From contig PLMA01000041.1 in NCBI GenBank assembly GCA_003141455.1, forward strand, positions 47,214 through 92,514: a stretch of DNA of 45,301 nucleotides. The letters are read 5' to 3'. The notes beneath the pieces were generated by a model. The model worked only from the letters and a program-made list of their open reading frames with translations. It had not been told where the DNA came from and did no database searches. Of this stretch, positions 15,784 through 24,718 are shown piece by piece. The stretch is from Chloroflexota bacterium. GTDB taxonomy: Bacteria; Chloroflexota; Limnocylindria; Limnocylindrales; CSP1-4. Numbering within the stretch: the stretch's first letter is position 1; every line of letters starts with the position of its first letter. A program made the position numbers and the translations under genes.

Positions 15784-16548
15784 GTGATCGACCGCCAGCT
15801 ACCAGTCGAACTTGTGCAGGAGCTGACCTCCGGAATCAGCGCCGGCCTCGGCGAGGGCCTTGTGGGCCTCTATCTCTACGGCTCCTCTGTGTCAGGTGGA
15901 TTCGCGGCGGAGGTCAGCGACATCGACCTTCTCGCGGTCACGTCACGCGACATCTCGGAGCTCGACTTCACAAACCTCGACCGGGTGCATCGAGCCTTCG
16001 TGGATCGCCACCCGGCATGGAACGACCGCCTCGAAATCGTCTATGTCGGGCGTGAGGCGCTCCGGCTGTTCCGTGGCGGCGGCTGCCTTGCCGTCATCAG
16101 CCCAGGCGAGCCCTTTCACGTCGGAAACGGGGTCGAGTTGTGGCTCCAGAACTGGTATCTCGTCCGCGAGACAGGCGTGACGCTCCACGGTCTGGCCCCC
16201 GACGCGGTCATCCCGGCGATCGGATGGAACGAGTTCATCGAGGCGATAGCCCGCTACGCCGCCGAGGTCCGGGGCCGGAGCCTGGAAGAAGCCAGTCCTG
16301 GCGCTCGGGCCTACGCCGTACTGACGATGTGCCGAGCGCTTTGCACGATCCTCACCCACCGGCCCTGTTCGAAGCGGGAAGGCGCGGCGTGGGTCCGCGA
16401 GCGAATGCCGGAATGGTCATGGCTCATCGACGCGGCCGTGGAGTGTTGGCTGTCGAGGGGAGCGGTCGGCTTCGCAGACGATGAGACACGCGCGGCAGCC
16501 GAGGAATTGATCCGACTGCTTGCGGATGAGGTCGCGACGTGCAGCTGA
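15784..16548 (+). CDS. AadA-like nucleotidyltransferase
   Basis: 254 residues, GTG start. The N-terminal nucleotidyltransferase fold shows LYGSSVSGGF (32-40) and the metal-binding pair SDIDLL (Asp46, Asp48). The C-terminal helical domain resembles the DUF4111 module of aminoglycoside 3''/9-adenylyltransferases (ARAYAVLTMCRALCTILT, SKREGAAWVRERMPEWSWLIDAA). The length is that of AadA enzymes (about 260). It may adenylylate an aminoglycoside, but distant homologues in environmental bacteria often have other substrates, so resistance should not be assumed. It stands alone between convergent and divergent neighbours. Confidence 0.8.
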   Translation: MIDRQLPVELVQELTSGISAGLGEGLVGLYLYGSSVSGGFAAEVSDIDLLAVTSRDISELDFTNLDRVHRAFVDRHPAWNDRLEIVYVGREALRLFRGGGCLAVISPGEPFHVGNGVELWLQNWYLVRETGVTLHGLAPDAVIPAIGWNEFIEAIARYAAEVRGRSLEEASPGARAYAVLTMCRALCTILTHRPCSKREGAAWVRERMPEWSWLIDAAVECWLSRGAVGFADDETRAAAEELIRLLADEVATCS

Positions 16549-16585
16549 GACCAGGACTTGACTTGAGCCGGAGGTCACGCCTGGA

Positions 16586-17797
16586 TCAGACCGATGCAGG
16601 CTCGAGACGGATTGCCATCCGCTCGAAATCGAACGTGACCGCGTAGGAGCGCAGGAATCCGTGAGAGATCAGGCCGCCGATACGGAAGCCGAAGGCCCAC
16701 TCAAGCTGAGGCGGGAACGCCCCGGCGATTCCCTGCAGTCCCTGTAGCCGGGCGTCGTCGAGGGATAGCGATGCCACGTCGAAGGGCCATACCTTCATGG
16801 CGCCGCCGCCTCCGTGCCCCTCGACGATCGGACCAGATCCACGCGTGACGCCTGCTTCCTTGAGCGTGGATGCCGGACAGGCGAACGCGCCTCCGGCGAG
16901 CCCACTGTCGACGAAGAACGTGGTTGGCGAGCCATCATTCAGCCTCCCCACGGCTAGCATGAAGTGGTCGTCGGCCAGCAGGAAGGGGACGTCGATCGCT
17001 GCGTCCACCGGCTTGCTCAGCGGCGCCTTTCGGCGTAGCACGAGCGCTTCTCCCGGGTAGTCGATCGTGGCGAGGAAGCGATACAGCAGGCACGTTCCGA
17101 TACAGCCCGCGAGACCGGGCGCCTCCAGCATCGGACCCATCGGCGCGAGGTCGAGCACGTTCACGGGCAGGTTGCGCACCGTCGTGTCGCCGATCGTTAG
17201 CGAGTCGACCGCCCCATGGCCGAGCCCGGCCGCTTTGCCGCCGCCGAAGAAGGCGGTCTGGCTGCCGAAGAGCGGAACGCCGGACGCCCTGGCGAAACTC
17301 GCGTCCAGGATGACTTCCGCGCCGCCTGTATCCAGGAAGAACGGGACTTCCGCGCCGCCGTTGAGGCGGACCATGACGATGGGTAGGGGATCGGTTCGAA
17401 CGAACGGCGCGCGGGTGGAATCCGGGCCCTCGATGACATACGGTCGGCGACCGGCGAAGGAGTCTAGTTTGGCGGCGATCGGGTCGTTGCCGGCCGCGCG
17501 CTGGTGTGTCGCCGCCGTCGCGAAGTCGTCGCGCCGGTAGCTCACCTCGGCCAGCAACTCGCTGGCCTGGTGGCACTTTCGGTCGCGTGCCACGGCCTGG
17601 GACAGCAGCTGTTCCGCTCGCGGGAGGTCGTTCCCCATGAGGGCGAGATGGCCCAAGGCCAGCAAGGGTCGGGGGTCGCGAGGCCTGGAAGCGGCTTCGC
17701 CGGCGAACGCGGCCTCAGCCTCTGTGAATCGATTCGCTCGCAGGTACTCCTCGCCGGCAGAACGGGAGTGGTGAAACGGGATGTGGAGCGCACTCAT
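16586..17797 (-). CDS. TPR-retropepsin-like aspartyl protease
   Basis: 403 residues. Residues 15-110 form two or three TPR-like helix pairs (EEYLRANRFTEAEAAF, PLLALGHLALMGNDLPRAEQ). The rest has two pepsin-like lobes, each with one catalytic-type motif: PFFLDTGGAEVIL (Asp near 155) and TFFVDSGLAGGAF (Asp near 293). A two-motif arrangement in one chain suggests an internally duplicated retropepsin. No signal peptide, so probably cytoplasmic. It starts three bases after the stop of an ArsR-type regulator, so the pair forms a two-gene operon. Substrate unknown. Confidence 0.85.
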   Translation of the reverse strand: MSALHIPFHHSRSAGEEYLRANRFTEAEAAFAGEAASRPRDPRPLLALGHLALMGNDLPRAEQLLSQAVARDRKCHQASELLAEVSYRRDDFATAATHQRAAGNDPIAAKLDSFAGRRPYVIEGPDSTRAPFVRTDPLPIVMVRLNGGAEVPFFLDTGGAEVILDASFARASGVPLFGSQTAFFGGGKAAGLGHGAVDSLTIGDTTVRNLPVNVLDLAPMGPMLEAPGLAGCIGTCLLYRFLATIDYPGEALVLRRKAPLSKPVDAAIDVPFLLADDHFMLAVGRLNDGSPTTFFVDSGLAGGAFACPASTLKEAGVTRGSGPIVEGHGGGGAMKVWPFDVASLSLDDARLQGLQGIAGAFPPQLEWAFGFRIGGLISHGFLRSYAVTFDFERMAIRLEPASV

Positions 17798-17800
17798 GGG

Positions 17801-18379
17801 TCAGCGCTCCTCCGGCTCGGTCGACGCCAGCTCGCCGGTGGGCTCGTGCGGGCTGGCCACGTCTCCGGCTGCCGCGAGGATCACCAGGAGTGGAACGATT
17901 CGGCTGGTGGAGATCCGGTAGAGGCTTCGGCCCGTCTGGTCGACGACCCCGACGGCGAGCAGATCCTTGAGGTGGTGGTAGAGCTGGCCCGCCGATTCCG
18001 AGCCGATGACAGCCTGCAACTCCCGGCTGGTTCGCGCGCCGACTAGAAGGGCGCGAACGAGAGCCAACCGGGTTGGGTGGCCCAAGGCCGCCATCAGCCG
18101 CGCCAGCCCGACCGGCTCGAGATCCCAAATGTCCGGAAGACCGTGCTCCCCAGCCCACAGCACCTCGCCTTCGCCCAGTGTGGCCGAGCCGGCGTATGCG
18201 ACCGCGCCCCTGAGGCTGCCGCGCACGTACCGAGGCCCGTCGCGATGGCGCAGCTCATCCAGCTGACGCAGATCGGCCAGAGGGGATGGTGGGGCCTGAT
18301 TCCCGGCCAGCGTGACTACTTCCAGAGCCCCCACGCGGCGCTCAAGGTCTTCCAGACGGGAAACCGCGTCGACATCCAT
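17801..18379 (-). CDS. ArsR-type winged-helix regulator
   Basis: 192 residues. The winged helix-turn-helix covers about 90-155 (LMAALGHPTRLALVRALLVG, SRELQAVIGSESAGQLYHHLKDL, then the wing GVVDQTGRSLYRIS). An N-terminal coiled-coil-like segment (MDVDAVSRLEDLERRVGALE) and about 60 further residues precede it, longer than minimal ArsR proteins. No metal-binding Cys cluster is visible, so the ligand is not a thiophilic metal. The ATG has GGAGG nine bases upstream. Being first in the operon with the TPR-protease, it probably represses its own promoter. Confidence 0.88.
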   Translation of the reverse strand: MDVDAVSRLEDLERRVGALEVVTLAGNQAPPSPLADLRQLDELRHRDGPRYVRGSLRGAVAYAGSATLGEGEVLWAGEHGLPDIWDLEPVGLARLMAALGHPTRLALVRALLVGARTSRELQAVIGSESAGQLYHHLKDLLAVGVVDQTGRSLYRISTSRIVPLLVILAAAGDVASPHEPTGELASTEPEER

Positions 18380-18390
18380 CTCTCGACCTC

Positions 18391-18422
18391 CATAAGTCTA
18401 GAAGTCGAGAATATCAGACTAT
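18391..18422 (-). promoter_or_regulatory. promoter/operator candidate of the ArsR operon
   Basis: Immediately upstream of the ArsR ATG is an A/T-rich stretch containing the complementary arms AGTCT and AGACT about 16 bases apart, a TCTAGA palindrome and a GATATT/TATTCT -10-like element on the minus strand. Overlap of a dyad with the -10 region is the usual layout for ArsR autorepression. Sequence-only call. Confidence 0.4.
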
Positions 18423-18500
18423 GGCGCAGGGTGCAAGCAGGAATCGGTTCGGGCGGAGTCACGCAGCGCGCGTTCGTCCGCCCGAGCCAGAGCCGTGTGA

Positions 18501-18839
18501 CTACATGAGGCCGACGACGTGGCCCTCCGGGTCCGCGAAGAGCGCGATCGTCGTTTCGGGGGCGACCTGGGTCAGCGGCATGATCACCTTGCCGCCCAGC
18601 TGCTCGACGCGCTTCAGGGTTCCCGCCGGATCGTCGGAGTGCACGTAGAAGGTCACATGCCCGGCGCCGCCGTCCTGGCTCTTGCCGATGCCGGCGGTCA
18701 GCCCGCTGGCCTCGCGGTACATCCCGTAGCCGTCGGGGTTGTTGGTGTCGAGCCCCCAGCCGAACGCGTCTGCGTAGAACTTCTGGAGCTTGGCGCCATC
18801 GCGGCCTACCACCTCGACGTGGATCACATGAGTTGCCAT
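18501..18839 (-). CDS. VOC-family (glyoxalase-like) protein
   Basis: 112 residues from the ATG at 18837-18839, with GAGGAG nine bases upstream. This is a single VOC module: HVIHVEVVGRDGAKLQKFY at the start, GHVTFYVHSDDPAGTLKRVE in the middle and ALFADPEGHVVGLM at the end. Potential metal ligands are the early His, His61 and Glu105. Such proteins dimerise to form one or two active sites (glyoxalase, dioxygenase, fosfomycin-type). The specific reaction cannot be read. The long in-frame extension upstream to 19520 is an artefact of the GC-rich DUF2339 gene on the other strand. Confidence 0.88.
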   Translation of the reverse strand: MATHVIHVEVVGRDGAKLQKFYADAFGWGLDTNNPDGYGMYREASGLTAGIGKSQDGGAGHVTFYVHSDDPAGTLKRVEQLGGKVIMPLTQVAPETTIALFADPEGHVVGLM

Positions 18840-19115
18840 CTGTCGTTCTCCTCGCTTGGACTTGAGTCTCGAACGACCTGTTGCTGGGTCGTCCTGCTCA
18901 ACCGACGTGCCGGACCCACGCGGATCGACAAGCGGGGCCTCCGAAGTCGCTCTGGGCCGCGACTGGCCCGCCTGCCGCGACGAGGATCGGTCACCGCTGA
19001 GCCCGCGGCTGTCTGCGAGGCGACACCGCGACCGGCAGGCTGTGACGCATACTCCGTCTGTGGGGCGCCGGTTGTGGGAAGCCGGCCTCGCTGGCCGAGC
19101 GGAGGAAGGGTTCGG

Positions 19116-22100
19116 ATGGCATCTGGGGAGCAGAGTGGGGAGGAGCTGGAACGACGCCTGGCCGAGTTGACGCGCCAGATCGCCCAGCTCGAAGGTCGGA
19201 TCGCCGAACTGGAGGGGCGTGCGGCGGCCGCGCCGCAGCAAGGCCCTACATTCCAGCAGTGGCCCGCGCCTCAGCAAGGGCCCGGACCGCAACCTGGACC
19301 AGCGCCGCAGCCTCCCCGGCCGCCGTGGCCGACCACTCCGCTCGTGGATCCGTGGGGTCCAGCTGGGCCCTCGTCGCAACCTGGGACGGGTTGGGGTTCG
19401 GGGTGGGCACCCCAGCCACCGCCGCGTCCCCAGCAACCGCCCCAGCCACAGCCCGTACAACCGCCCGCCCCACGGCCCCAACAGCCGCCCCAACAACCGC
19501 CACAGCCGCAGCCACCCCAACCACCTCCGTATCCGCGCTATGCGTCGGGCTGGAACACAGCGCCCGGCGCGCCGAAGCAGGATCCGCGCTCCGCGCGGTG
19601 GACCCCTGCGGTCGGCGCTCCCGGTGCGGTCGGCGCTCCCGGTGCGGCCGGCGCGACCGCCGCCACGAGGCCACCCGTCAACGCCCCGCGGAGCTCAACG
19701 CTCTCGGGGGATCTCGGCATTTCGCTCGGATCGTTGCGCGACATGGAGTCGCAGCTGACGGGCCGGCTGCTGGCCTGGGTCGGTGGCGCCGCGGTGGTGC
19801 TCGGTGCGATCTTCTTCTTGAGCCTCGCCTTCAGCCGCGGCTGGATCGGCCCTGAAGCCCGCGTAGCCATGGGCCTCGCCGGCGGCGCTATCGCCATCGG
19901 CCTGGGCGCATGGATGTTCGGGCGACGCCAGGAGCAGCTCGGCCACGTCCTGATAGCCGTCGGCCTGGGCGTCGTGTCGCTGGCGTTGTTCGCCGGGACG
20001 CGGCTCTACGGGCTCTTCCCGCCCGAGGTGGCGCTCCTCGGCTCGTTCGTCACCGCGCTCGCAGTCGCGGCGATCGCCGTCCGGGTGAACTCGGAGGCGG
20101 TGGCGATCTACGGCCTCGTCGCGGTGGTTGCTGCTCCGCCGGTCCTTGGCGCGCCGGCGAATCTCACCACCGTGGCCTTCCTCGGAGTCACGCTGGTCGG
20201 GACCACAGCCATTGCCCTCGTCAGGTCGTGGCGCTGGCTGCCGCCGGTTGCCTTCACCATCACCGCTCCTCAGCTGGTCGCGTGGCTGATTGCCAAGCCC
20301 GACGCCGCCACTGCCGTTGCCGCCCTTGGCGCCTACTGGCTGCTCCACGCCGTCGCGGCCTCGGCCGACGAGCTCCGAGCCTCGCAGGAGCAGGCGGAGA
20401 CCCGGGCCGAGTCGCTCTTCGTGGCCAACTCGACGATCGCTGTCTTCGGCGGCTTGTATGTGCTCTGGGGCGCTCTCGCCGCCTGGGAAGGCGCGTTCGT
20501 CACCGCCGCCGCGCTGGCCCATTTCGCCTTCGGCGCCTACTTCGTGTGGCGGCGCGGCGACAAGTACCCCTTCGGCATGCTCGTAAATGGGATCGGCATC
20601 GCGCTGGTAACGCTCGCCATCGAGCGTCAATTCGACGGCCCGGCCGTGGCGATTGGGTGGGCCGCGGAGGCCGCCGCCCTGGCCGCGATCTACGGATACC
20701 GCCGCCACCTCCCCGCCGGCGGTGCGGCCCTGATCGTTGCCGGCCTGTCTCTTCTCCACCTGGCGGCGTACGAGTACCCCGCGCTCCAATGGTCGTTCAA
20801 GGGATCGTCCGGTCCCGGGGCGTTCCCGTTCGCCGACCAGGCCGGACTCGCGCTCGTATGCCTGGTGCTCGCCGGCTTGCTCGCCGGATGGCTGTCGCGC
20901 AGTCGCCAGGTCCTCGAGGCGATTTCGATCGCGGGCCTCGTGGTCGTGGCCTTCACTCTGCCTTTCGAACTCTCCGGTAGCGCGCTGGTAGCAGGCTGGG
21001 CGGCCGAGGCCGTCGCGCTGGTGGCGATCGGTAGCTTCCGGCGCTACCCCTACGCCAGCGTCGTCGTGGTGCTGCTCTCTCTGCTTCCCGCTCTGCACCT
21101 GATCTGTTTCGAGTACCCCGGCCTCCTGTGGACGTTGAAGGGATCGTCCGGTCCCGGGCCGTTCCCGTTTGTCGACTCGGCCGGCCTTACGCTCGGCTGT
21201 CTCCTGGTCGCGGCGCTCGCCGGTGGCTGGTTTTCCAAGAGCCAGGACGTCCGCTACGGGCTCACCACCGCCGGCCTGCTGGCCGTGGCCTATTCGCCTG
21301 CCGTTCGAACTCTCGGGCCCGGCTCTGGTGGCCGGTTGGGCGGCCGAAGCCGTCGCGGTTGTGGCCATCGGCGGGCTGCGACGGTACGACCACGCCCGCG
21401 TCGCGATCGTGCTGCTCGCTGCGCTCCCCGTTCTGCATCTGGTCTCCTACGAATACCCGGCCGTGCAGTGGACGTTGAAGGGAGCCGTCGGTCCCGGGCC
21501 GTTCCCGTTCGTGGACTCGGCCGGCCTCGCGCTCGGCTGTCTCCTCGTGGCGGCGGTCGCCGGCGGCTGGTTGTCCAGAAGCCACGATGCCCGCTGCGGG
21601 CTTACCACCGCCGGCCTGCTGGCTGTGGCCTACTCGTTGCCTTTCGAGCTGTCGGGGATCGCGCTGGTCGCCGGGTGGGCCATCCTCGTGCCTGCCTCTG
21701 TGGCGGCGGAAGCCCTGCTCGATCGACTGCCCGGCGTGCCGGCCTCGCGTTCGGAGCTGCGCGGCAAGCCGGTCATCGAGATGAACGACGTTCACTGGCC
21801 GGACGCGCCACTCGTGGCGACGGCCGCGGCGGTATTCCTCGCGGTCGCCCACCTGCTGAGGTTCGACCTGCCGCTCGATGCGGCCTCCGCGGTCGTGCTG
21901 CCGGCGACGCCATTCGTCGACCTCATGACGGCCTCGGCGGCCGTCGGCATCGCCGCCTTCCTGGCCGCGGCCTTCATCACGGCCCGCCCCGATCTGCGCG
22001 CCGGCATGATCCTGCTGTCCGTGGCCCTGGCCGCGTACCTGATGGTCTTCGAGCTTGCCACTCCGTTTGCGGTTGTGGCGTGGTGCGCGCTGGCGGTTGC

Positions 22101-22743
22101 GCTCGGCGCTTGGTCCTTCACCGACGATTACGGCCGGTGGGCTCACGTGGCAGGGGCGGCAGCGCTCGTTGCGGCGGCCATCGCGGCCATCCTCTGGCAG
22201 GTCGTCCCGGTCGAGCGCCTGGCGGTGCATGAGACCGTCGCGTCGACGGGGACGTGGTTCGCGCTCCATTCGATCCTTGCCATCTCCGCCACGGCGGCGG
22301 CTCTCACGATCGGGGCGCGCTTCCTGCCTCTCGACAGGACCCTTCGAACGAGCATGGTCTTCCTCGCCGCAACCGGCATGGTCTACCTGGCTTCGGCCCT
22401 TCTGGTCGACTTCTTCCAGGGCCGGGTTGGCGGGACGACGGCCGTCGAGGAGCTCCAGAAGCAGGCCCAGGTTTCGGTCTCCATCCTGTGGGGCGTCATC
22501 GGGATGGCGGTCTTCCTGATCGGCGTCCTCGGCTGGCGGCAGATCGTCCGCGAGGCCGGCCTTGCGCTGCTCGCCCTGGCGACGGTCAAGGTCTTCCTCT
22601 TCGACCTGAGCTACCTGGACGTCGCATATCGCGTGATCTCGCTGATGGGCCTGGGACTTCTGCTGCTGGCGGGCGCTTACGCCTACCAGTCGCTGCGGCC
22701 GCGACGGCCCGATACCGGCGACGACGGCGCTCCGGCGGAGTAG
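19116..22743 (+). CDS. DUF2339 giant membrane protein, interrupted by a one-base insertion
   Basis: The ATG at 19116 follows GGAGGAAGGG. Residues 5-35 are a coiled coil (EELERRLAELTRQIAQLEGR), then about 130 residues of Pro/Gln-rich linker, then about 30 membrane segments of a DUF2339 protein (LLAWVGGAAVVLGAIFFLSL at the start, MGLGLLLLAGAYAYQSLRPRR at the end). At 21291-21300 the frame breaks: TAT TCG is followed by one extra C (21297) before CTG CCG TTC, whereas the parallel site in the next repeat reads TAC TCG TTG CCT TTC. The first half stays open to 22232 out of frame; the second half continues to 22743. The repaired protein would be about 1208 residues. It is probably an envelope protein of unknown function. 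The insertion may be a sequencing error. Confidence 0.85.
20637..21690 (+). repeat. three tandem 113-codon repeats in the DUF2339 gene
   Basis: Landmark strings recur at fixed distance: GGTCCCGGG at 20811, 21150 and 21490, and the WAAEA codons at 20658 and 20997. The period is 339 bases, except 340 across the frameshift. Each unit encodes a WAAEA helix, a HL..YEYP...W..KG.SGPG.FPF loop and further membrane helices; a fourth unit is partial. Confidence 0.9.
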
Positions 22744-22851
22744 GGCAGGTCGCGCGTGAGGTAAGCCGCGGATGAGGGGGCCGGTCTAGCCTTTCGCCGT
22801 GGCCGCAGACTGGCCGCTCACAACTCCAGCCGACGTTGCTGCTTTGCTGCT

Positions 22852-23160
22852 ATGCTGCATTACGTGAAGACCCATTTCATCGCCGTGCAGTCGCGCGGAA
22901 CCGTGGCCCTTCCGGCCGACCTCCGGCGGCGGCTGCATCTGGACGAGCCCGGCGCGCAGATAGAAATCGTCGAACAGGACGACGGCACCGTTGAGCTTCG
23001 GCCGGTTCTTCCGGTTCCCGCGGATCAGCGATGGTTCTGGACCGAGCGCTGGCAGGCAATGGAGCGCGAGGTCGATGAGCACGTTTCCGCCGGTCGCGTG
23101 ACCATCGTCGAGGGACCCGACGGACTGTTCGGGCACCTCGACGCCTCACTCGATTCCTGA
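22852..23160 (+). CDS. AbrB/MazE-type antitoxin
   Basis: 102 residues. The N-terminal SpoVT-AbrB swapped-hairpin domain is visible (FIAVQSRGTVALPADLRRRL, HLDEPGAQIEIVEQDDGTVELRPV). The tail (PADQRWFWTERWQAMEREVDEH and onward) would be the toxin-neutralising part. A GTG at 22864 is an alternative start. It lies six bases before a RelE-like gene, the usual antitoxin-first order, so it should also repress the operon. The upstream DNA has repeated GCTGCT motifs (22836-22858) that may contribute to the promoter or operator. Confidence 0.85.
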   Translation: MLHYVKTHFIAVQSRGTVALPADLRRRLHLDEPGAQIEIVEQDDGTVELRPVLPVPADQRWFWTERWQAMEREVDEHVSAGRVTIVEGPDGLFGHLDASLDS

Positions 23161-23166
23161 TCCGGC

Positions 23167-23478
23167 GTGAAGTTCCAGGTCACGCCTGCCTTCGACGGCG
23201 ACTGGGCACGCCTGACAGAGTCCGAACGAACTAGCTTCCGCGCCGTAGTCCGATCCCAATTCCACCCGGCCTGCGAGCGGCGTTTGGCAGATCCGTCGGC
23301 GCCCTGGCCGGCGAAGCTGCGCGTCAGGAAGGTGGAGAAGGCCCCAGGCATCTGGGAAATGACGTGGAGCTTCTCCGGTCCGGACGGACGCGCGACCTTC
23401 GAGTGGATCCAGATGGGCGGCGAACCCGGCATCCGCTGGCGCCGCATCGGCGGCCACGCCATCCTCCGCGAGCCGTAG
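23167..23478 (+). CDS. RelE/ParE-superfamily toxin
   Basis: 103 residues, GTG start six bases after the antitoxin stop. It shows the small RelE fold pattern: FQVTPAFDGDWARLTESERTSF helices, then KLRVRKVEKAPGIWEMTWSF and RATFEWIQMGGEPGIRWRRIGGHAIL strands, with clustered Arg/Lys on the last strands. RelE-type toxins cleave mRNA on the ribosome; ParE types act on gyrase. Sequence alone does not decide between them, but the W..I..HAIL ending is closer to the RelE/HigB-like environmental group. Paired with the upstream AbrB-type antitoxin, a known combination. Confidence 0.8.
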   Translation: MKFQVTPAFDGDWARLTESERTSFRAVVRSQFHPACERRLADPSAPWPAKLRVRKVEKAPGIWEMTWSFSGPDGRATFEWIQMGGEPGIRWRRIGGHAILREP

Positions 23479-23569
23479 GCAGGCCGGTCGGTCTCCTCTC
23501 TTCGGGACCGCCGGTACCATTGGCGCGCGGGCGCTGAGGGTCGAGGGCACCAGCAGGGGAAGGAAGAAA

Positions 23570-24013
23570 GTGGCAGTGAAGCGTCAAGTCGCGCTCCTCA
23601 CGGTCTTCCTCCTTGCCGCGGCCTTGGTCGCGGCCGGCTGCTCTGAGGCAGAGGATGCCTCCGAGCACGTGAGCGTCAGTCGGGACGGCGGCTCGGTCGT
23701 CCTGACCAGTTCAGCCCAGGGGCGTTCCGACGTGAAGACCCAGTTCACGCCAGAGGGCATGCTGCCGGCGGTTCGATTTTCGTCGTTCGAACTGTCGGCG
23801 CAGGGCGTTTCCGACCTGTATGTGTACGGGCTTGCCCCGACTGGTGCCGCGAGCGTCGAGACCATTCCGGCGGGCACGGCCAAGATGCAGTCGGACGGCA
23901 CGTTCCTGGCGGTAATTCCGAACCAGGCACAGGCGCCTCTGCCGAGCATCCACTGGCGCTTCCTGGCCGGCGACGGAACGCTGCTCGCGGAGGGCGATGG
24001 CCCGACCAACTAG
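23570..24013 (+). CDS. small secreted lipoprotein
   Basis: 147 residues, GTG start after AGGGGAAGGAAG. The signal peptide ends with the lipobox LVAAGC (Cys24). The mature part of about 120 residues is beta-rich (SVSRDGGSVVLTSSAQG, DLYVYGLAPTGAASVETI, IHWRFLAGDGTLLAEGDG) with no recognised family. It would be anchored on the outer face of the cytoplasmic membrane. Standalone: the toxin gene ends 91 bases before and the next gene converges from the other strand. Confidence 0.75.
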   Translation: MAVKRQVALLTVFLLAAALVAAGCSEAEDASEHVSVSRDGGSVVLTSSAQGRSDVKTQFTPEGMLPAVRFSSFELSAQGVSDLYVYGLAPTGAASVETIPAGTAKMQSDGTFLAVIPNQAQAPLPSIHWRFLAGDGTLLAEGDGPTN

Positions 24014-24070
24014 GGCGCGGAGCGACAAGCCGTCAGCGCCGGAGCGGCACCCCGTTCAGCGATCTCTCGC

Positions 24071-24517
24071 CTAGACCGCCTGCACCCAACGAGTGAACTC
24101 TCGCTCCGTCCGCGGGCCGACCGGGACGACGACTCCTCGCTTGAAGGTGCTGCTGCCGAAGACGTGGACGTACCCGCCGAAATCCGATGGCAGGTAGAAG
24201 TCGCCGTACTTCAGCATGGCCACTCGCGCCCTGCCAAAGCGTCCGCAGAAGTAGCCGAACTCGTAGAGGACGTTCAGGTTCGGCACCTGAACGTCCTTTC
24301 CTCTGACGGTCGAGTCGGCTTCCGGCGTGAAGATCATCAGGGCGGCATCGACCTTCCGGCTGATCGCATCGAGGTCCTCGAGCAGGGTGCTCCCAGAGGA
24401 GAAGGCGTCCCACCAGGGTAGGAATCTGAGGGTGCGCCCCGAGAACTTCTGGATCACTGCTCGGGCCTGCGATTTGGCCGCCGAAGAGGATCCGATGAAG
24501 ACCGTCGTTTGAGGCAC
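24071..24517 (-). CDS. TIR-like nucleotide-binding domain protein
   Basis: 148 residues, GTG start with GGAGGG upstream. The chain matches the PF10137 predicted nucleotide-binding TIR-like domain: FIGSSSAAKSQARAVIQKF (7-25), WWDAFSSGSTLLEDLD (35-50), ALMIFTPEADSTVRGK (59-74), and the conserved NVLYEFGYFCGRFGRARV with Glu86. In this family the domain usually senses or hydrolyses NAD+ or a related nucleotide and is often fused to a sensor or sits in CBASS/Thoeris-like loci. Here it is a lone domain with no partner within 1 kb. It may be a cytoplasmic NADase-type effector, but this is not shown. Confidence 0.82.
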   Translation of the reverse strand: MPQTTVFIGSSSAAKSQARAVIQKFSGRTLRFLPWWDAFSSGSTLLEDLDAISRKVDAALMIFTPEADSTVRGKDVQVPNLNVLYEFGYFCGRFGRARVAMLKYGDFYLPSDFGGYVHVFGSSTFKRGVVVPVGPRTEREFTRWVQAV

Positions 24518-24718
24518 GAACCCGCCCTCCGGCTACGCACTCGTCCAATCGTCAGCATGTTAGTTCCTCTCGACGGGCACACGCCGGGTGCGTTCGTAGT
24601 CGTCGGGTAGACCGATCGTCGGGCTTCCACGAGAACCGTGCGGGCTCGATCGGTGACACAAATCGTGCCTTTCTGTCGTTATCAGGGTGTGGACATCGCG
24701 CGAGAAGGGAGCTTGTTC

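Noticed and set aside
15784-16548. Certain antibiotic-resistance gene
   Set aside because: Only the AadA fold is seen; environmental homologues often have other substrates, so resistance is not claimed.
18840-19520. N-terminal extension of the VOC gene
   Set aside because: Strong ribosome binding site and family start at 18839; the extension overlaps the DUF2339 gene and has Arg/Trp-rich shadow composition.
19695-21368. Minus-strand ORF of 557 residues
   Set aside because: Shadow of the DUF2339 gene; low-complexity Arg/Gly/Glu composition with no domain.
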